A stretch of 64,000 nucleotides of DNA from Lacticaseibacillus yichunensis (GTDB taxonomy: Bacteria > Bacillota > Bacilli > Lactobacillales > Lactobacillaceae). Location of the stretch: positions 17,887 to 81,886 of the forward strand of contig NZ_RHOG01000009.1 of NCBI RefSeq assembly GCF_003946405.1, given 5' to 3'. The notes under the pieces are model-generated. The model was not told where the DNA came from and did not search any database. It saw nothing but the letters and a program-made list of their open reading frames with translations. Below are positions 44,334-52,272 of this stretch, in pieces (position 1 is the first letter of the stretch; each line of letters opens with the position of its first letter). A program made the position numbers and the translations under genes.

Positions 44334-45146
44334 ATGAATCAGATCGCGGTTGAGCAGGCGTTCACGAATTGGGTCCTTTACTTTTTTGCCTATGCCTTTG
44401 TCGGCTGGCTGTGGGAAAGCGGCTATGTCAGCGTGAAAAAGCACCAGTGGGTCAATTCCGGCTTTCTCACCGGCCCGGTCATCCCCGTTTACGGCTTTGC
44501 CATGACCGCCGTGCTTGCGGCAATCGCGCCTTTTCAAAATAATCTGGTGGTCCTCTATCTCCTGTCCGCGTTGGTGGTCACGGTGATCGAATACATCACA
44601 AGCTGGCTGATGGAAAAACTCTTCCACGCCCGCTGGTGGGATTACAGCAACGTGCCTCTAAACCTGAACGGCCGCGTCGCCCTGCCGATCTCCGCTTTTT
44701 GGGGCCTCGGCGTCGTCGCGATTGTGAAATTCGTCCATCCGCTGGTCGCCAACGTGGTCACCCGCCTGGACACCGCATACGGCATTTTCGCCGCGATCGT
44801 CTTCATCGCCTTGATGATGTTCGACCTCGGCTTCACCTTGGCCAACATGTTGTCCTTCGGCGCGGCGACCAAGCGCATCGGCGAATCGATCGACGCGAAG
44901 AAAACAGAGCTGCGCACCCGGGCGACCGAGGCAGCCGACAAGCTTGCAGCGGATCGCGGCTGGCTGGAAGACTACCGCAAACATGGCGATACTGAAAACA
45001 AATTACCGCAACTAAACGCCGTCCAGCGTCGTTTGTTAAAGAGTTTCCCACATCTGCAACTCAACGACAGCAAAGCCTCAGCCAATGAGATCTCAGCCTT
45101 GGCCGATGTGATGAAGCGCCGGCGAAAAGAAGCAAAGACAAAGTAA
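44334..45146 (+). CDS. CmpB-type ABC transporter permease-like membrane protein
   Basis: 270 aa from MNQIAVEQ (GGAGG 7 nt upstream). About six membrane segments, with FVGWLWESGYVSVKKHQWVNSGFLTGPVIPVYG at the start, the signature of the PF06541 family named after CmpB. A charged cytoplasmic tail of about 80 residues follows (coiled-coil-like, ending in many Lys/Arg). No ATPase gene is adjacent, so a transport role is unproven. A TGCTAAAGT extended -10 lies upstream. Its stop codon runs straight into the palindromic array. Confidence 0.78.
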   Translation: MNQIAVEQAFTNWVLYFFAYAFVGWLWESGYVSVKKHQWVNSGFLTGPVIPVYGFAMTAVLAAIAPFQNNLVVLYLLSALVVTVIEYITSWLMEKLFHARWWDYSNVPLNLNGRVALPISAFWGLGVVAIVKFVHPLVANVVTRLDTAYGIFAAIVFIALMMFDLGFTLANMLSFGAATKRIGESIDAKKTELRTRATEAADKLAADRGWLEDYRKHGDTENKLPQLNAVQRRLLKSFPHLQLNDSKASANEISALADVMKRRRKEAKTK

Positions 45147-45156
45147 GGGTGTGAAG

Positions 45157-45253
45157 GGCCGCGGGATGGTCGAGTAGCTAGTTTGGCTTGGGTGCTTGAG
45201 GCGCACTTCGCCTCGAGTACACGAGACAGTTAGATGTCCCCGCCATGCGGACC
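45157..45253 (-). repeat. palindromic element family, copy 4 (reverse orientation)
   Basis: Inner hairpin GAGGCG-CACTT-CGCCTC is intact. The middle arms (GGTCGAG..CTAGTT on the left, TTAG..TCCCC on the right) do not match each other but match those of the next copy. Confidence 0.82.
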
Positions 45254-45277
45254 GGAACCCAACTACAGGGTGTGAAG

Positions 45278-45375
45278 GCCCGCGGGATGGTGGGGCAGCT
45301 AACTTGGCTTGGGTGCTTGAGGCGCACTTCGCCTCGAGTGCACAAGCCAACTAGATACCTCGACCATGCGGACCG
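45278..45375 (-). repeat. palindromic element family, copy 5 (reverse orientation)
   Basis: Lies 121 nt after copy 4 with the same inner hairpin. Its left arm (GGTGGGG..CTAACT) pairs with the right arm of copy 4, and its right arm (AACTAG..CTCGACC) with the left arm of copy 4. A third, truncated unit (45399-45417) follows. Confidence 0.82.
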
Positions 45376-45435
45376 GAACCCAACTACAGGGTGTGGAGGG
45401 CCGCGGGATGGTGGGGCCAAAACCTGACTATATGT

Positions 45436-45462
45436 AAGGCCCGCCACATCGCGAGCCTTTTT
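45436..45462 (+). terminator. terminator after the palindromic array
   Basis: 7-bp stem GGCCCGC / GCGAGCC (one mismatch, 45438-45444 with 45451-45457) followed by TTTTT. Confidence 0.6.
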
Positions 45463-45470
45463 CTGTGGCC

Positions 45471-45638
45471 AAAAAAACAACCGCCACCATTTCTGGTAGC
45501 GGCTGCAAGGAAACAGTTTAAGAAGCTCGCGAACTTTTTTCCTTATAATGGGTGGCTTCGGACGGCGTTCATAAACTGTTATGGCGGTGGCAGGCGATGA
45601 ACCTGCATTCCCAAGGGCATCGCTCATTCCTTATTACA
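45471..45638 (-). ncRNA. candidate small RNA
   Basis: A near-consensus minus-strand promoter (TTGAAA-17-TATACT) predicts a start near 45638. A strong terminator (CCGCTACC / GGTGGCGG, 45481-45502, seven T) ends it at 45471, giving about 168 nt. A hairpin GCAGG-TTCATCG-CCTGC lies early in the transcript. An open frame from ATGAGCGATGCC runs through the terminator and off the end, so it is unlikely to be the product. Possibly a regulatory RNA or part of a type I antitoxin. Confidence 0.55.
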
Positions 45639-45644
45639 AGAATG

Positions 45645-45673
45645 AGTATAGCATGGAAGCGGTTTCTTTTCAA
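45645..45673 (-). promoter_or_regulatory. promoter of the candidate small RNA
   Basis: TTGAAA (45668-45673), 17-nt spacer, TATACT (45645-45650) on the minus strand. Confidence 0.75.
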
Positions 45674-45769
45674 GCGGAAACCCTCGCGAAAATGCGAAAT
45701 CGGCTCGAGGTACATCACCTGCGCGGACCGCATCCGTCCCAGTTGATCGGCCGCCAAGTTTCAGCTTAC

Positions 45770-46495
45770 TTAGGCACGCGGCTTGTCGTCAAAATCATCC
45801 TGCTCACGCCCATCAAACCCGCGCCCACCGAAGTCTTGCGGACCGCGGCCCTGTTGCCAAGCGCCGGGCCCAAAGCCCTGACCGCCGCGCCCATGCCACG
45901 ACCCTTGCGCCGGCCGGCCGTTCCAGGCGCCTTGGCCCGGGCGCCCGCCGTTCCATGGGCCGGGGCGTCCACCATTCCACGGACCCCGCCCGCCAAAGCC
46001 GCGCCCAGTAAATGGCGGCTCCCAGCCAGCGGCCTCATTGACGGTATCCTGGTCATCAAGATCCTTGAGGAGTTTGGCCATCAGCGCAGACAGCTCGGTC
46101 TGTTCTTCCTCGGTCAAGGCGGCAAAGACTTTGGTGGCCTCTGTCTCGTGACTATTTTCCGCGTCAGCGATCACGTGCTTGCCCTTTTCCGTCAGGCTGA
46201 TCAACATCACCCGGCCGTCTTGGGCGGACGCGTGGCGCTCGACCAATTCCGCCTCTTCCAGCCGGCTGACCAGCGCGGACACGGAGCTTGGCTTGATATC
46301 CAGCGCCTCGCTGATCTCGGCATTGGTCCATTCGGGCTTGTCCTTCATCAGCCGAAGCAAGCGCTGCGGGCCGCGCATATTTTCCCGCCAATCGCCTTGG
46401 CGTCGGCGGCTTTGCATCAACAGGTACATCAACTGGCCGTGATCAAACAACTGACTGAATTGCTTCAGTAACGTCTCTTCTTTTTCACTCATCAT
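45770..46495 (-). CDS. MarR-family regulator with Gly/Trp/Arg-rich tail
   Basis: 241 aa. Residues 1 to about 150 form a MarR winged helix (NAEISEALDIKPSSVSALVSRLEEAELVERHASAQDGRVMLISLT). The last 80 residues are low complexity, with repeated GPWNGGRPG / GAWNGRP / GSWHGR motifs and RGFGGRG, like RGG-type nucleic-acid-binding tails. Most MarR proteins end near 150 aa. Two inverted repeats with the TTAGTTAG core flank its own promoter, pointing to autorepression. GAGGTGA precedes the ATG. No effector gene is co-transcribed. Confidence 0.85.
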   Translation of the reverse strand: MMSEKEETLLKQFSQLFDHGQLMYLLMQSRRRQGDWRENMRGPQRLLRLMKDKPEWTNAEISEALDIKPSSVSALVSRLEEAELVERHASAQDGRVMLISLTEKGKHVIADAENSHETEATKVFAALTEEEQTELSALMAKLLKDLDDQDTVNEAAGWEPPFTGRGFGGRGPWNGGRPGPWNGGRPGQGAWNGRPAQGSWHGRGGQGFGPGAWQQGRGPQDFGGRGFDGREQDDFDDKPRA

Positions 46496-46514
46496 CGTTC
46501 ACCTCGCGTGTTGT

Positions 46515-46540
46515 TAGTTAGGATATGTCTCGCCTAACTA
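46515..46540. promoter_or_regulatory. MarR operator candidate 1
   Basis: TAGTTAGG-N10-CCTAACTA, perfect 8-bp arms, located downstream of the transcription start of the MarR gene. Confidence 0.65.
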
Positions 46541-46548
46541 CAAAACAC

Positions 46549-46577
46549 AGCATAACCAGTTAGTTAGCTTTTGTCAA
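46549..46577 (-). promoter_or_regulatory. promoter of the MarR gene
   Basis: Minus-strand TTGACA (46572-46577), 17-nt spacer, TATGCT (46549-46554). Confidence 0.78.
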
Positions 46578-46591
46578 CGCGCACTAACTAA
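46560..46591. promoter_or_regulatory. MarR operator candidate 2
   Basis: TTAGTTAG-N16-CTAACTAA, perfect 8-bp arms, spanning the -35 box of the MarR promoter. Confidence 0.62.
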
Positions 46592-46597
46592 ATAATT

Positions 46598-46638
46598 AAA
46601 AAAGACCCGCCCGCGATTTTCCGCAGCGCAGGCGGGTC
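46598..46638 (-). terminator. pepI terminator
   Basis: 12-bp GC-rich stem with one mismatch (46604-46615 with 46627-46638), followed by six T on the minus strand. Confidence 0.88.
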
Positions 46639-46646
46639 CGTTCGAG

Positions 46647-47525
46647 TTAGTCGTTTGCGTTCAGCCACTGGTCCAGCACCGAGATGAACTCGTCGTGCTG
46701 GTCCAGCAGCGCAAGGTGGCGGGAATTTGCGAAGAGATGCCACTTGGCGCCGGGAATGTGATCATAGACCGTCTTTGCAATCAGCGGCGTGCACAGATCG
46801 TCCGTCCCGTTGGTCACCAGCACCGGCACGTGGATCTTGTGCAGGTCATCGGTCACTTCAAAATCGGAGATCGTCCCATTTTCCGTGAACTCATTCGGGC
46901 CCTCGGCGATCAGACTGGCGCGCTTGCCGTTGGTCGGGCGACGCAACGGCTCCGGCGAATCCGGCGTCGGGTCATCCCAGCAATAGCGCTCCATGTAGCG
47001 GTCGTTAGCCGCCAAGTACTTCGGCCCGGAAAAATCGCCTGTGCGTTCGGCTTCTGCGATCGCCTCGCGGTCTTCATAGGAGAGATATTGGATCAGGCGG
47101 TGCTGTTCCGCGATCCAGAGTTTGATGGACGACGGCGAACCATCGATCATCACGGATTTGATGCCCTTTGGATCCAGGGTGGTGAGGTAATACATTTCAA
47201 GCATCCCGCCCCAGCTTTGGCCCAGCATGTGAACCTCATCCAGGTGCAGATACTCCCGTAGCGCAACCAGCTCTTCGCGCCAGGTCTCCCGAACATAAAC
47301 AGACGCATCTTCCGGCAGGCTGGACTTTCCGCAGCCGACTTGGTCATACATGATCAGCTGGCGGCCGGTCTCGGCGTAATCGTCGAGTAGCTCAAAATAG
47401 TTGTGCGATGACCCAGGTCCACCATGAATCAGCAAAAGCGGTGCCTTGCCTGGGGTGCGCTCACCGACGATTCGATAATATGTTTTGTAACCGCGAAATG
47501 GCATATAGCCTTCTTCAATTTTCAT
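46647..47525 (-). CDS. pepI: proline iminopeptidase (alpha/beta hydrolase, S33)
   Basis: 292 aa. HGGPGSSHNY (oxyanion region, about 34-43), nucleophile S104 in GQSWGG, Asp in TNGTDDLCTP and final His in NSRHLALLDQ. The DQVGCGKSS stretch is typical of prolyl aminopeptidases. It releases N-terminal proline from peptides in the cytoplasm, complementing PepF. It has its own TTGAGG-17-TATGAT promoter and terminator. Confidence 0.92.
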   Translation of the reverse strand: MKIEEGYMPFRGYKTYYRIVGERTPGKAPLLLIHGGPGSSHNYFELLDDYAETGRQLIMYDQVGCGKSSLPEDASVYVRETWREELVALREYLHLDEVHMLGQSWGGMLEMYYLTTLDPKGIKSVMIDGSPSSIKLWIAEQHRLIQYLSYEDREAIAEAERTGDFSGPKYLAANDRYMERYCWDDPTPDSPEPLRRPTNGKRASLIAEGPNEFTENGTISDFEVTDDLHKIHVPVLVTNGTDDLCTPLIAKTVYDHIPGAKWHLFANSRHLALLDQHDEFISVLDQWLNAND

Positions 47526-47555
47526 AGTCTGACCCTCTTCATTCTAATTACCGCC

Positions 47556-47584
47556 ATCATACGCTTTTGCGTGCAAGCCCTCAA
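47556..47584 (-). promoter_or_regulatory. pepI promoter
   Basis: TTGAGG (47579-47584), 17-nt spacer, TATGAT (47556-47561) on the minus strand. Confidence 0.65.
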
Positions 47585-47658
47585 ATTGGCCAGAGCGGGC
47601 GCCGGCGGACGGTGATCGCCGATTCGCTAAGCGCCGGCCACCACGTTTCGCCATCCCA

Positions 47659-47693
47659 CTAAAAAAACGGCGCCGCCTTAGAGCCACGCCGCC
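47659..47693 (-). terminator. terminator after the 529-aa gene
   Basis: GC-rich hairpin (GGCG / CGCC core) followed by seven T on the minus strand, 10 nt after the stop. Confidence 0.5.
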
Positions 47694-47702
47694 TCATACC
47701 AA

Positions 47703-49292
47703 CTACTTCTTCTTTTTCTTCTTCGCATCCGCAAAGGAGATCACTTTGCCCGGCTTGGTGGCCGGTGCCGCGAATGCCTTTCCACTAAAACCGTCACGTA
47801 AGGCGCCAGTCAGGGCCGCACCAGTCGTTTGACTCAAGACGCCGCGCGAGGTCATAAACGCAAACATCGCGGTAATAACCGTCACAATGTCCTTTCCCCC
47901 ATCTGATGGATCAAGCTGGCCCATAAACTGACCCATCACGTGAATTCCTCTGGCCGTCCATTCTTTTGGCTGTAGCAAAAAGTTGCCATACTGCATATCC
48001 ATCATGTTCATGGCGGCGCTGATCACATCCCCGCCGAGCCAGTCGGTTGGCAAGGTGTACTGGTCGCGGGCCAGCCAGAGCCGAATCCCCGTTTCAATGC
48101 CGAGCCGATGCACCTCAGTCGCCGTTTTTTTCTGCCACTTTTTACCATCTAGTGCAGGGATGTGTTCGGTGGTCAAATACGTGTGCTTGGTATCTGGATC
48201 CGCCTGATCAAGAATCTGGTTACGCTGCGCCGGATCATTCAGTGCAACTAAAAATGAGGCATCATCATCCGGGTCTGAATCCTGGCCGGAGCCCGGATCA
48301 ACCGGCATCGATTCCAGCAGCTCATTTAATTCCCCACTCTTGATCATTTCCTGTAGCGCCATTCTGATCGCACCTTCATCAGAAATGTCGACCCCCTTGG
48401 CCGCCAGCCGCTGCATTATGGCCTGGTTCGCCGCATCATTGTCGGCCGGCGTCTCGGACCCCGCCTCGGTCGCATCAAACAGTGCAGCTGAGGCCTCCTC
48501 AAGATACCGCAGATAATCCGTCGCCCGCTTGGCCGGCAACAAGTTCTTCTGCTTCAGGAAGGTGAAAAAGGCCTTGGTGTCCTGCACCGCAAAGACCCAT
48601 TCCCCGGGGCTCATGTTCAGCGTGCTGCCCAGGCGAATGTAGATCTTTTGTAGCACGGCTTTCGACCAGGACTTCGGTGTTTTGCGGTACTCGTTGTACC
48701 CCTCATCCACCATTTCGTGAATCATGTCCTCAAGAAAGTCCTGTTCCCGCTCTGGCCCATTTTTCGGACGGTTGCGCCACGCGGGACTAATGAAAAACGC
48801 GTGGAGCCAGTCATCCACATAGCCTTGGATATCGTCATACACCGACTCGCGCCATTCGGGCAAAGAGGGATCCTCGTTGATGTCCATGTCCCACATCGGA
48901 TCATCGTCATCATCGTACGCCGACTCCTCTTCAGCGAGGCCGTTCACCCATTCGTATTCCTCAAGCACCGGCTGGAGCGTCTTGGGCGTCAGCGGAATTT
49001 TACCTTCATATGCCAAGTAGACCAGCAAGGCCCGCCAGATCGAATAGTGCGTCTCAAAAACTTTCTCTTCGTCTGGCGTCGCATTATCGGACGGCATAAT
49101 TGCCGCAAGAGCGCCCTTGATCCTATCTGCATGCCATTGGCGCATCGGTTTGTGATACGCCTTTTCCATCACATCGCCAAGCCCCTCCGCAACTTTGCGG
49201 ATCACTTCAGTCGGAAACGCAATGATCTGCTCAATTTCAGGCGAATCCATAAACGCATCAAGCAGTGGGGTCACTTCATTTTTACTTGTCAT
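47703..49292 (-). CDS. large acidic protein of unknown function, coupled to a Tet(M)-like GTPase
   Basis: 529 aa, no signal or membrane part. It has an acidic patch (EEESAYDDDDDPMWDMDINED, around 120-140), Trp-rich helical segments (YSIWRALLVYLAYEG, YVDDWLHAFFISPAW) and a C-terminal oligo-Lys end (KKKKKK). I do not recognise a family. The start overlaps the upstream GTPase stop by 11 nt (ATGACAAGTAA), so the two proteins are probably made together and may act together, for example at the ribosome. This is inference from context only. Confidence 0.75.
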   Translation of the reverse strand: MTSKNEVTPLLDAFMDSPEIEQIIAFPTEVIRKVAEGLGDVMEKAYHKPMRQWHADRIKGALAAIMPSDNATPDEEKVFETHYSIWRALLVYLAYEGKIPLTPKTLQPVLEEYEWVNGLAEEESAYDDDDDPMWDMDINEDPSLPEWRESVYDDIQGYVDDWLHAFFISPAWRNRPKNGPEREQDFLEDMIHEMVDEGYNEYRKTPKSWSKAVLQKIYIRLGSTLNMSPGEWVFAVQDTKAFFTFLKQKNLLPAKRATDYLRYLEEASAALFDATEAGSETPADNDAANQAIMQRLAAKGVDISDEGAIRMALQEMIKSGELNELLESMPVDPGSGQDSDPDDDASFLVALNDPAQRNQILDQADPDTKHTYLTTEHIPALDGKKWQKKTATEVHRLGIETGIRLWLARDQYTLPTDWLGGDVISAAMNMMDMQYGNFLLQPKEWTARGIHVMGQFMGQLDPSDGGKDIVTVITAMFAFMTSRGVLSQTTGAALTGALRDGFSGKAFAAPATKPGKVISFADAKKKKKK

Positions 49293-51264
49293 CAGATTCT
49301 CCTTGCGTCATTGCGGCCAGCGCCGCGTCGTCATACACATTTGCCAAATGCTGCGTGCGTGGCACGTCATCCCAGTGGACCGGATACCCCGCCCCATGCG
49401 CGCAAAAAACTGAGCCGGGCGTATTTTCCAGATCGCCGACCGGGTCGTACTCACGAGCCGCGATCACCGCTTCCGCATTGTGGCACGGCCGGTAGCCATC
49501 GACCAACACCTCGAGTTGCCCCTTGCCATGCGTATACGCGCTGACTTCCTGCGCATAATTTTGCATCTCCGACACCGGCGCCACGCCCGTCAGCAGCGAC
49601 ATCTCCGCGCCAACGTCGACCGGCGGCTCAAAGCGGCCACTCATCCGCTGTATATCCGTCATCGCACGCCCCAGCTGACTTTGGGCCACCTCTAGGGAAA
49701 ATCGGTACCAGGGTTCGAGCAGCTGACAGGCTCCTTTTTCGCGAAGCGTCATGAGCCCCTGGCGCAGAGCCCGCCAAGTGGCCTCCTTGAAGTCCCCGCC
49801 AACCGTGTGCTCTAAATGCGAGCGGCCGGTGACCAGGGTGACGCGCATATCCGTCAGCGGTGCCCCGACCAGTACGCCGAGCTGTTCCTTCGCGCGCAGA
49901 CTGGCCAGCACCAGTTGTTGAAAATTCTTCCCGAGCACTTCCAGCGAGACGTCCGCATCAAACTGGAGGCCGCTCCCCCGCGGCGCCGGCCGCAGGAGTA
50001 AATGGACTTCCGCGTAATGCCGCAGCGGCTCAAAATGCCCGACGCCTTCGATCGCCTGGGTCACCGTTTCCTTGTACAAAATACTGCCAGCATCAAAACC
50101 AATGGTCAGGCCGAACCGGTCGCGGAGAATCTGTTGCAGGATCTCCAGCTGCACCGCGCCCATGATCTGCACACGCAACTCCTGCAAGTGGCTGGACCAG
50201 GTGACATGAAGCTGCGGATCCTCGTCGGCCAACGTCTGAAGCGCGGCGAGGCAAGCGTGCAGATCCTCCTGCATAGGGTCAAGCTTGTAGGTCAACACCG
50301 GTTGAAGCAACGGCGCCTGAGCATTTGCGGCCACGCCGAGACCCTGGCCGGCAAAGGTATCGACCAGCCCGACCGCCGCACAGACCTGCCCCGCTTCAAC
50401 GACTGGCGCGACAGTGTATTTCGGCCCATCATAAATACGCAATTGATTGATCTTTTGGTCGCCGAGCACCAAATCTTTTGGCCGCAGCTGCCCGCCTGTG
50501 ACCCGCAACCAAGTCAGCCGTTCATTTTTATCGTCATGCGAGATCTTGAACACTTTCGCGCCAAATTCAGGCGTCGTTGTCGCCTCTCGCGTCCATTTGG
50601 CAAAACCGGCCATCAAGTCATCGACCCCGGTCAGTTTCAGCGCCGCGCCGAAATACACCGGGAACACTTTGCGCCGGGCAATCAAGGCCCGCACCGTGTC
50701 CTCAGGCAGGGTGCCGGTCTCAAGATAAGTCTCCATCGCCTCTTCGTCCGTGGTGGCCACATCTTCCAAGGCGGCGTCGGCTAACGGGTGGTCCGCATCG
50801 AAGGCAATGACGCCATCATCGAGCTGTGTTTTCAGCTGTGCCAAGACTGAGTCGCGGTCCGCGCCCACGGTGTCCATCTTGTTCACGAAAATAAACACGG
50901 GCACTTGGTACCGCGCCAGCAAGCGCCACAATGTGCGGGTGTACCCCTGCACGCCAGCCGGCCCGGACACGACCAGAATCGCCACGTCCAGCACCGGCAA
51001 GACTTGTTCCGTCGCGCTGGCAAAATCCACGTGACCCGGAGTGTCCAGCAGCGTCAAGTCCAGGTCATCGTACTGGAGGCTGGCCTGATGGGAAAAAATG
51101 GTGATGCCACGCTTTTTCTCCAGCGCCTCGGTATCCAAAAAGGCGTCGCCGTTATCGACCCGGCCGAGTTGCCGCAACGCGCCAGCGCGGTACAGTAGAG
51201 CTTCAGACAGCGTAGTCTTGCCTGCATCAACATGCGCCACAATGCCTGCCGTGATCTGTTTCAT
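49282..51264 (-). CDS. Tet(M)/EF-G-like translational GTPase
   Basis: 660 aa. G1 is AHVDAGKTT (about 10-18), G3 is DTPGH, G4 is NKMD. The order of the later domains matches EF-G-like ribosomal protection proteins (Tet(M), Tet(W), Tet(P)), with length close to their 640 aa. These bind the ribosomal A site and can release tetracycline. Many lactobacilli carry a chromosomal diverged member without resistance, so resistance should not be assumed. It is coupled to the 529-aa gene by an 11-nt overlap. Confidence 0.85.
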   Translation of the reverse strand: MKQITAGIVAHVDAGKTTLSEALLYRAGALRQLGRVDNGDAFLDTEALEKKRGITIFSHQASLQYDDLDLTLLDTPGHVDFASATEQVLPVLDVAILVVSGPAGVQGYTRTLWRLLARYQVPVFIFVNKMDTVGADRDSVLAQLKTQLDDGVIAFDADHPLADAALEDVATTDEEAMETYLETGTLPEDTVRALIARRKVFPVYFGAALKLTGVDDLMAGFAKWTREATTTPEFGAKVFKISHDDKNERLTWLRVTGGQLRPKDLVLGDQKINQLRIYDGPKYTVAPVVEAGQVCAAVGLVDTFAGQGLGVAANAQAPLLQPVLTYKLDPMQEDLHACLAALQTLADEDPQLHVTWSSHLQELRVQIMGAVQLEILQQILRDRFGLTIGFDAGSILYKETVTQAIEGVGHFEPLRHYAEVHLLLRPAPRGSGLQFDADVSLEVLGKNFQQLVLASLRAKEQLGVLVGAPLTDMRVTLVTGRSHLEHTVGGDFKEATWRALRQGLMTLREKGACQLLEPWYRFSLEVAQSQLGRAMTDIQRMSGRFEPPVDVGAEMSLLTGVAPVSEMQNYAQEVSAYTHGKGQLEVLVDGYRPCHNAEAVIAAREYDPVGDLENTPGSVFCAHGAGYPVHWDDVPRTQHLANVYDDAALAAMTQGESDDK

Positions 51265-51420
51265 CTGCGGGCCTCCTCGCTAAAATCTTCCTATTAAGTG
51301 TACCCTTTCGCGCGGCGATAGACAAAATTTCGGGAGGGGGCGTATGCCCATATCCCATAATCACCTAGCCGAGTCGACAGATGCGCCTGATTGCCCGATC
51401 TTGGCCGATTCCATTCAAAC

Positions 51421-51462
51421 AAAAAGAACCAAGCCAGCTTTGCCTGCAGTTGACCCGGTTCT
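51421..51462 (-). terminator. terminator of the small membrane protein gene
   Basis: AGAACC / GGTTCT base stem (51425-51430 with 51457-51462) with further inner pairing and a T-run on the minus strand. Confidence 0.68.
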
Positions 51463-51490
51463 CCCTCACTATTCAATTATCCCGCCTACC

Positions 51491-51799
51491 CTAGGCGTGG
51501 ACTTCTTTTTGCTTGCGGATGCGCAGCACAAGCCAGCGAACCAGCATGACTGCCGCAAAAAGGATCAGCCAATCGATCAATAGCATCAGCACATTGGCGC
51601 TTGCGCTACCTTGGCCAAGTTGGGTGAATAAGCCGGCCGAAGTCGAGTTTTCCCCATTGTGCACCGTCAGCCAACCCAGTGGCCACCCGAACATTGTGAA
51701 ATACCCGCCATCTGCGCCGTCCGCTACGCCACCGCTTTTTGCAAAAATGGTGAGCAGCGCGGTCAGGACGCCGGAGAGCGCAATGTAGCCCCAGATCAT
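51491..51799 (-). CDS. small membrane protein, paralog of the gene at 51940
   Basis: 102 aa, with hydrophobic segments at about 3-20 and 68-92 and the shared motif MFGWPLGWLTVHNG in between. The only strong ribosome binding site (AAGGAGG) lies about 20 nt upstream and leads into a different frame that starts MMKKENDLG. One base less in the A-rich run would join it to this frame and give an MKK start like that of the paralog. So either translation starts weakly at ATG 51799 or a frameshift has hit the 5' end. Function unknown. Confidence 0.6.
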   Translation of the reverse strand: MIWGYIALSGVLTALLTIFAKSGGVADGADGGYFTMFGWPLGWLTVHNGENSTSAGLFTQLGQGSASANVLMLLIDWLILFAAVMLVRWLVLRIRKQKEVHA

Positions 51800-51856
51800 T
51801 TTCTTTTTTCATCATATTGCCTCCTTGGGTCAGTTTTTCGTGGGTCAGGCCTTCTT

Positions 51857-51898
51857 GACACCTGACACCTGACACCTGACACCTGACACCTGACACCT
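51857..51898. repeat. six tandem copies of a 7-bp unit
   Basis: GACACCT is repeated six times without mismatch between the two paralogous membrane protein genes. Confidence 0.97.
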
Positions 51899-51939
51899 AG
51901 TCAGGCAGGTGTTGAAAGCGATTGCAAGCTTTGTCCACC

Positions 51940-52272
51940 TTATTTGACGCGTTGTGCCTGGATCCGGTGCCACGCGCCCCGAGCCATTGCGCGCAGGCCT
52001 ATCAAGAGTATGAAGAAAAAGGCCCAGTTCAGCGCCAACATGAACAGATTTGGCAAGGCCGGCTGGGCGAGCCCACGAGACAAGAGCCCGCCGACGATAT
52101 TGGTGGCGCCGTCCTGTAGAATCAGCCAGTGCAGCGGCCAGCCGAACATCGAGAGGTAGAGGGCCTCCCCTGAAACGCCGCCTTCGACCATGCCATAGCC
52201 GACGCTGACGAGCACCGACCCAACGGCCAGCAGGAGTGCCAGTAGCCCCAGCAGAACGAGTTGTTTTTTCAT
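51940..52272 (-). CDS. small membrane protein, paralog of the gene at 51491
   Basis: 110 aa with a signal-like N-terminus (MKKQLVLLGLLALLLAVGS) and a second hydrophobic segment at about 73-93. It shares MFGWPLHWL, a Gly-rich middle and a basic end with the neighbouring gene, so the two arose by duplication. A GGAGG-type site precedes the ATG. Function unknown; the neighbours give no clue. Confidence 0.75.
   Translation of the reverse strand: MKKQLVLLGLLALLLAVGSVLVSVGYGMVEGGVSGEALYLSMFGWPLHWLILQDGATNIVGGLLSRGLAQPALPNLFMLALNWAFFFILLIGLRAMARGAWHRIQAQRVK

Noticed and set aside
45157..45417. CRISPR array
   Set aside because: The repeats are palindromic units of about 100 nt with the same linker, not short repeats with unique spacers, and there are no cas genes.
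45590..45625. tRNA gene on the minus strand
   Set aside because: A T-arm-like hairpin is visible, but the loop lacks A58 and no anticodon arm or acceptor pairing can be found.
45178..45627. 149-aa minus-strand protein
   Set aside because: The frame crosses a strong terminator and two palindromic repeats, so it is unlikely to be expressed as a protein.
49282..51264. Acquired tetracycline resistance gene
   Set aside because: It is diverged, has the GC content and operon structure of the chromosome, and shows no mobile element; a resident EF-G-like factor is more likely.
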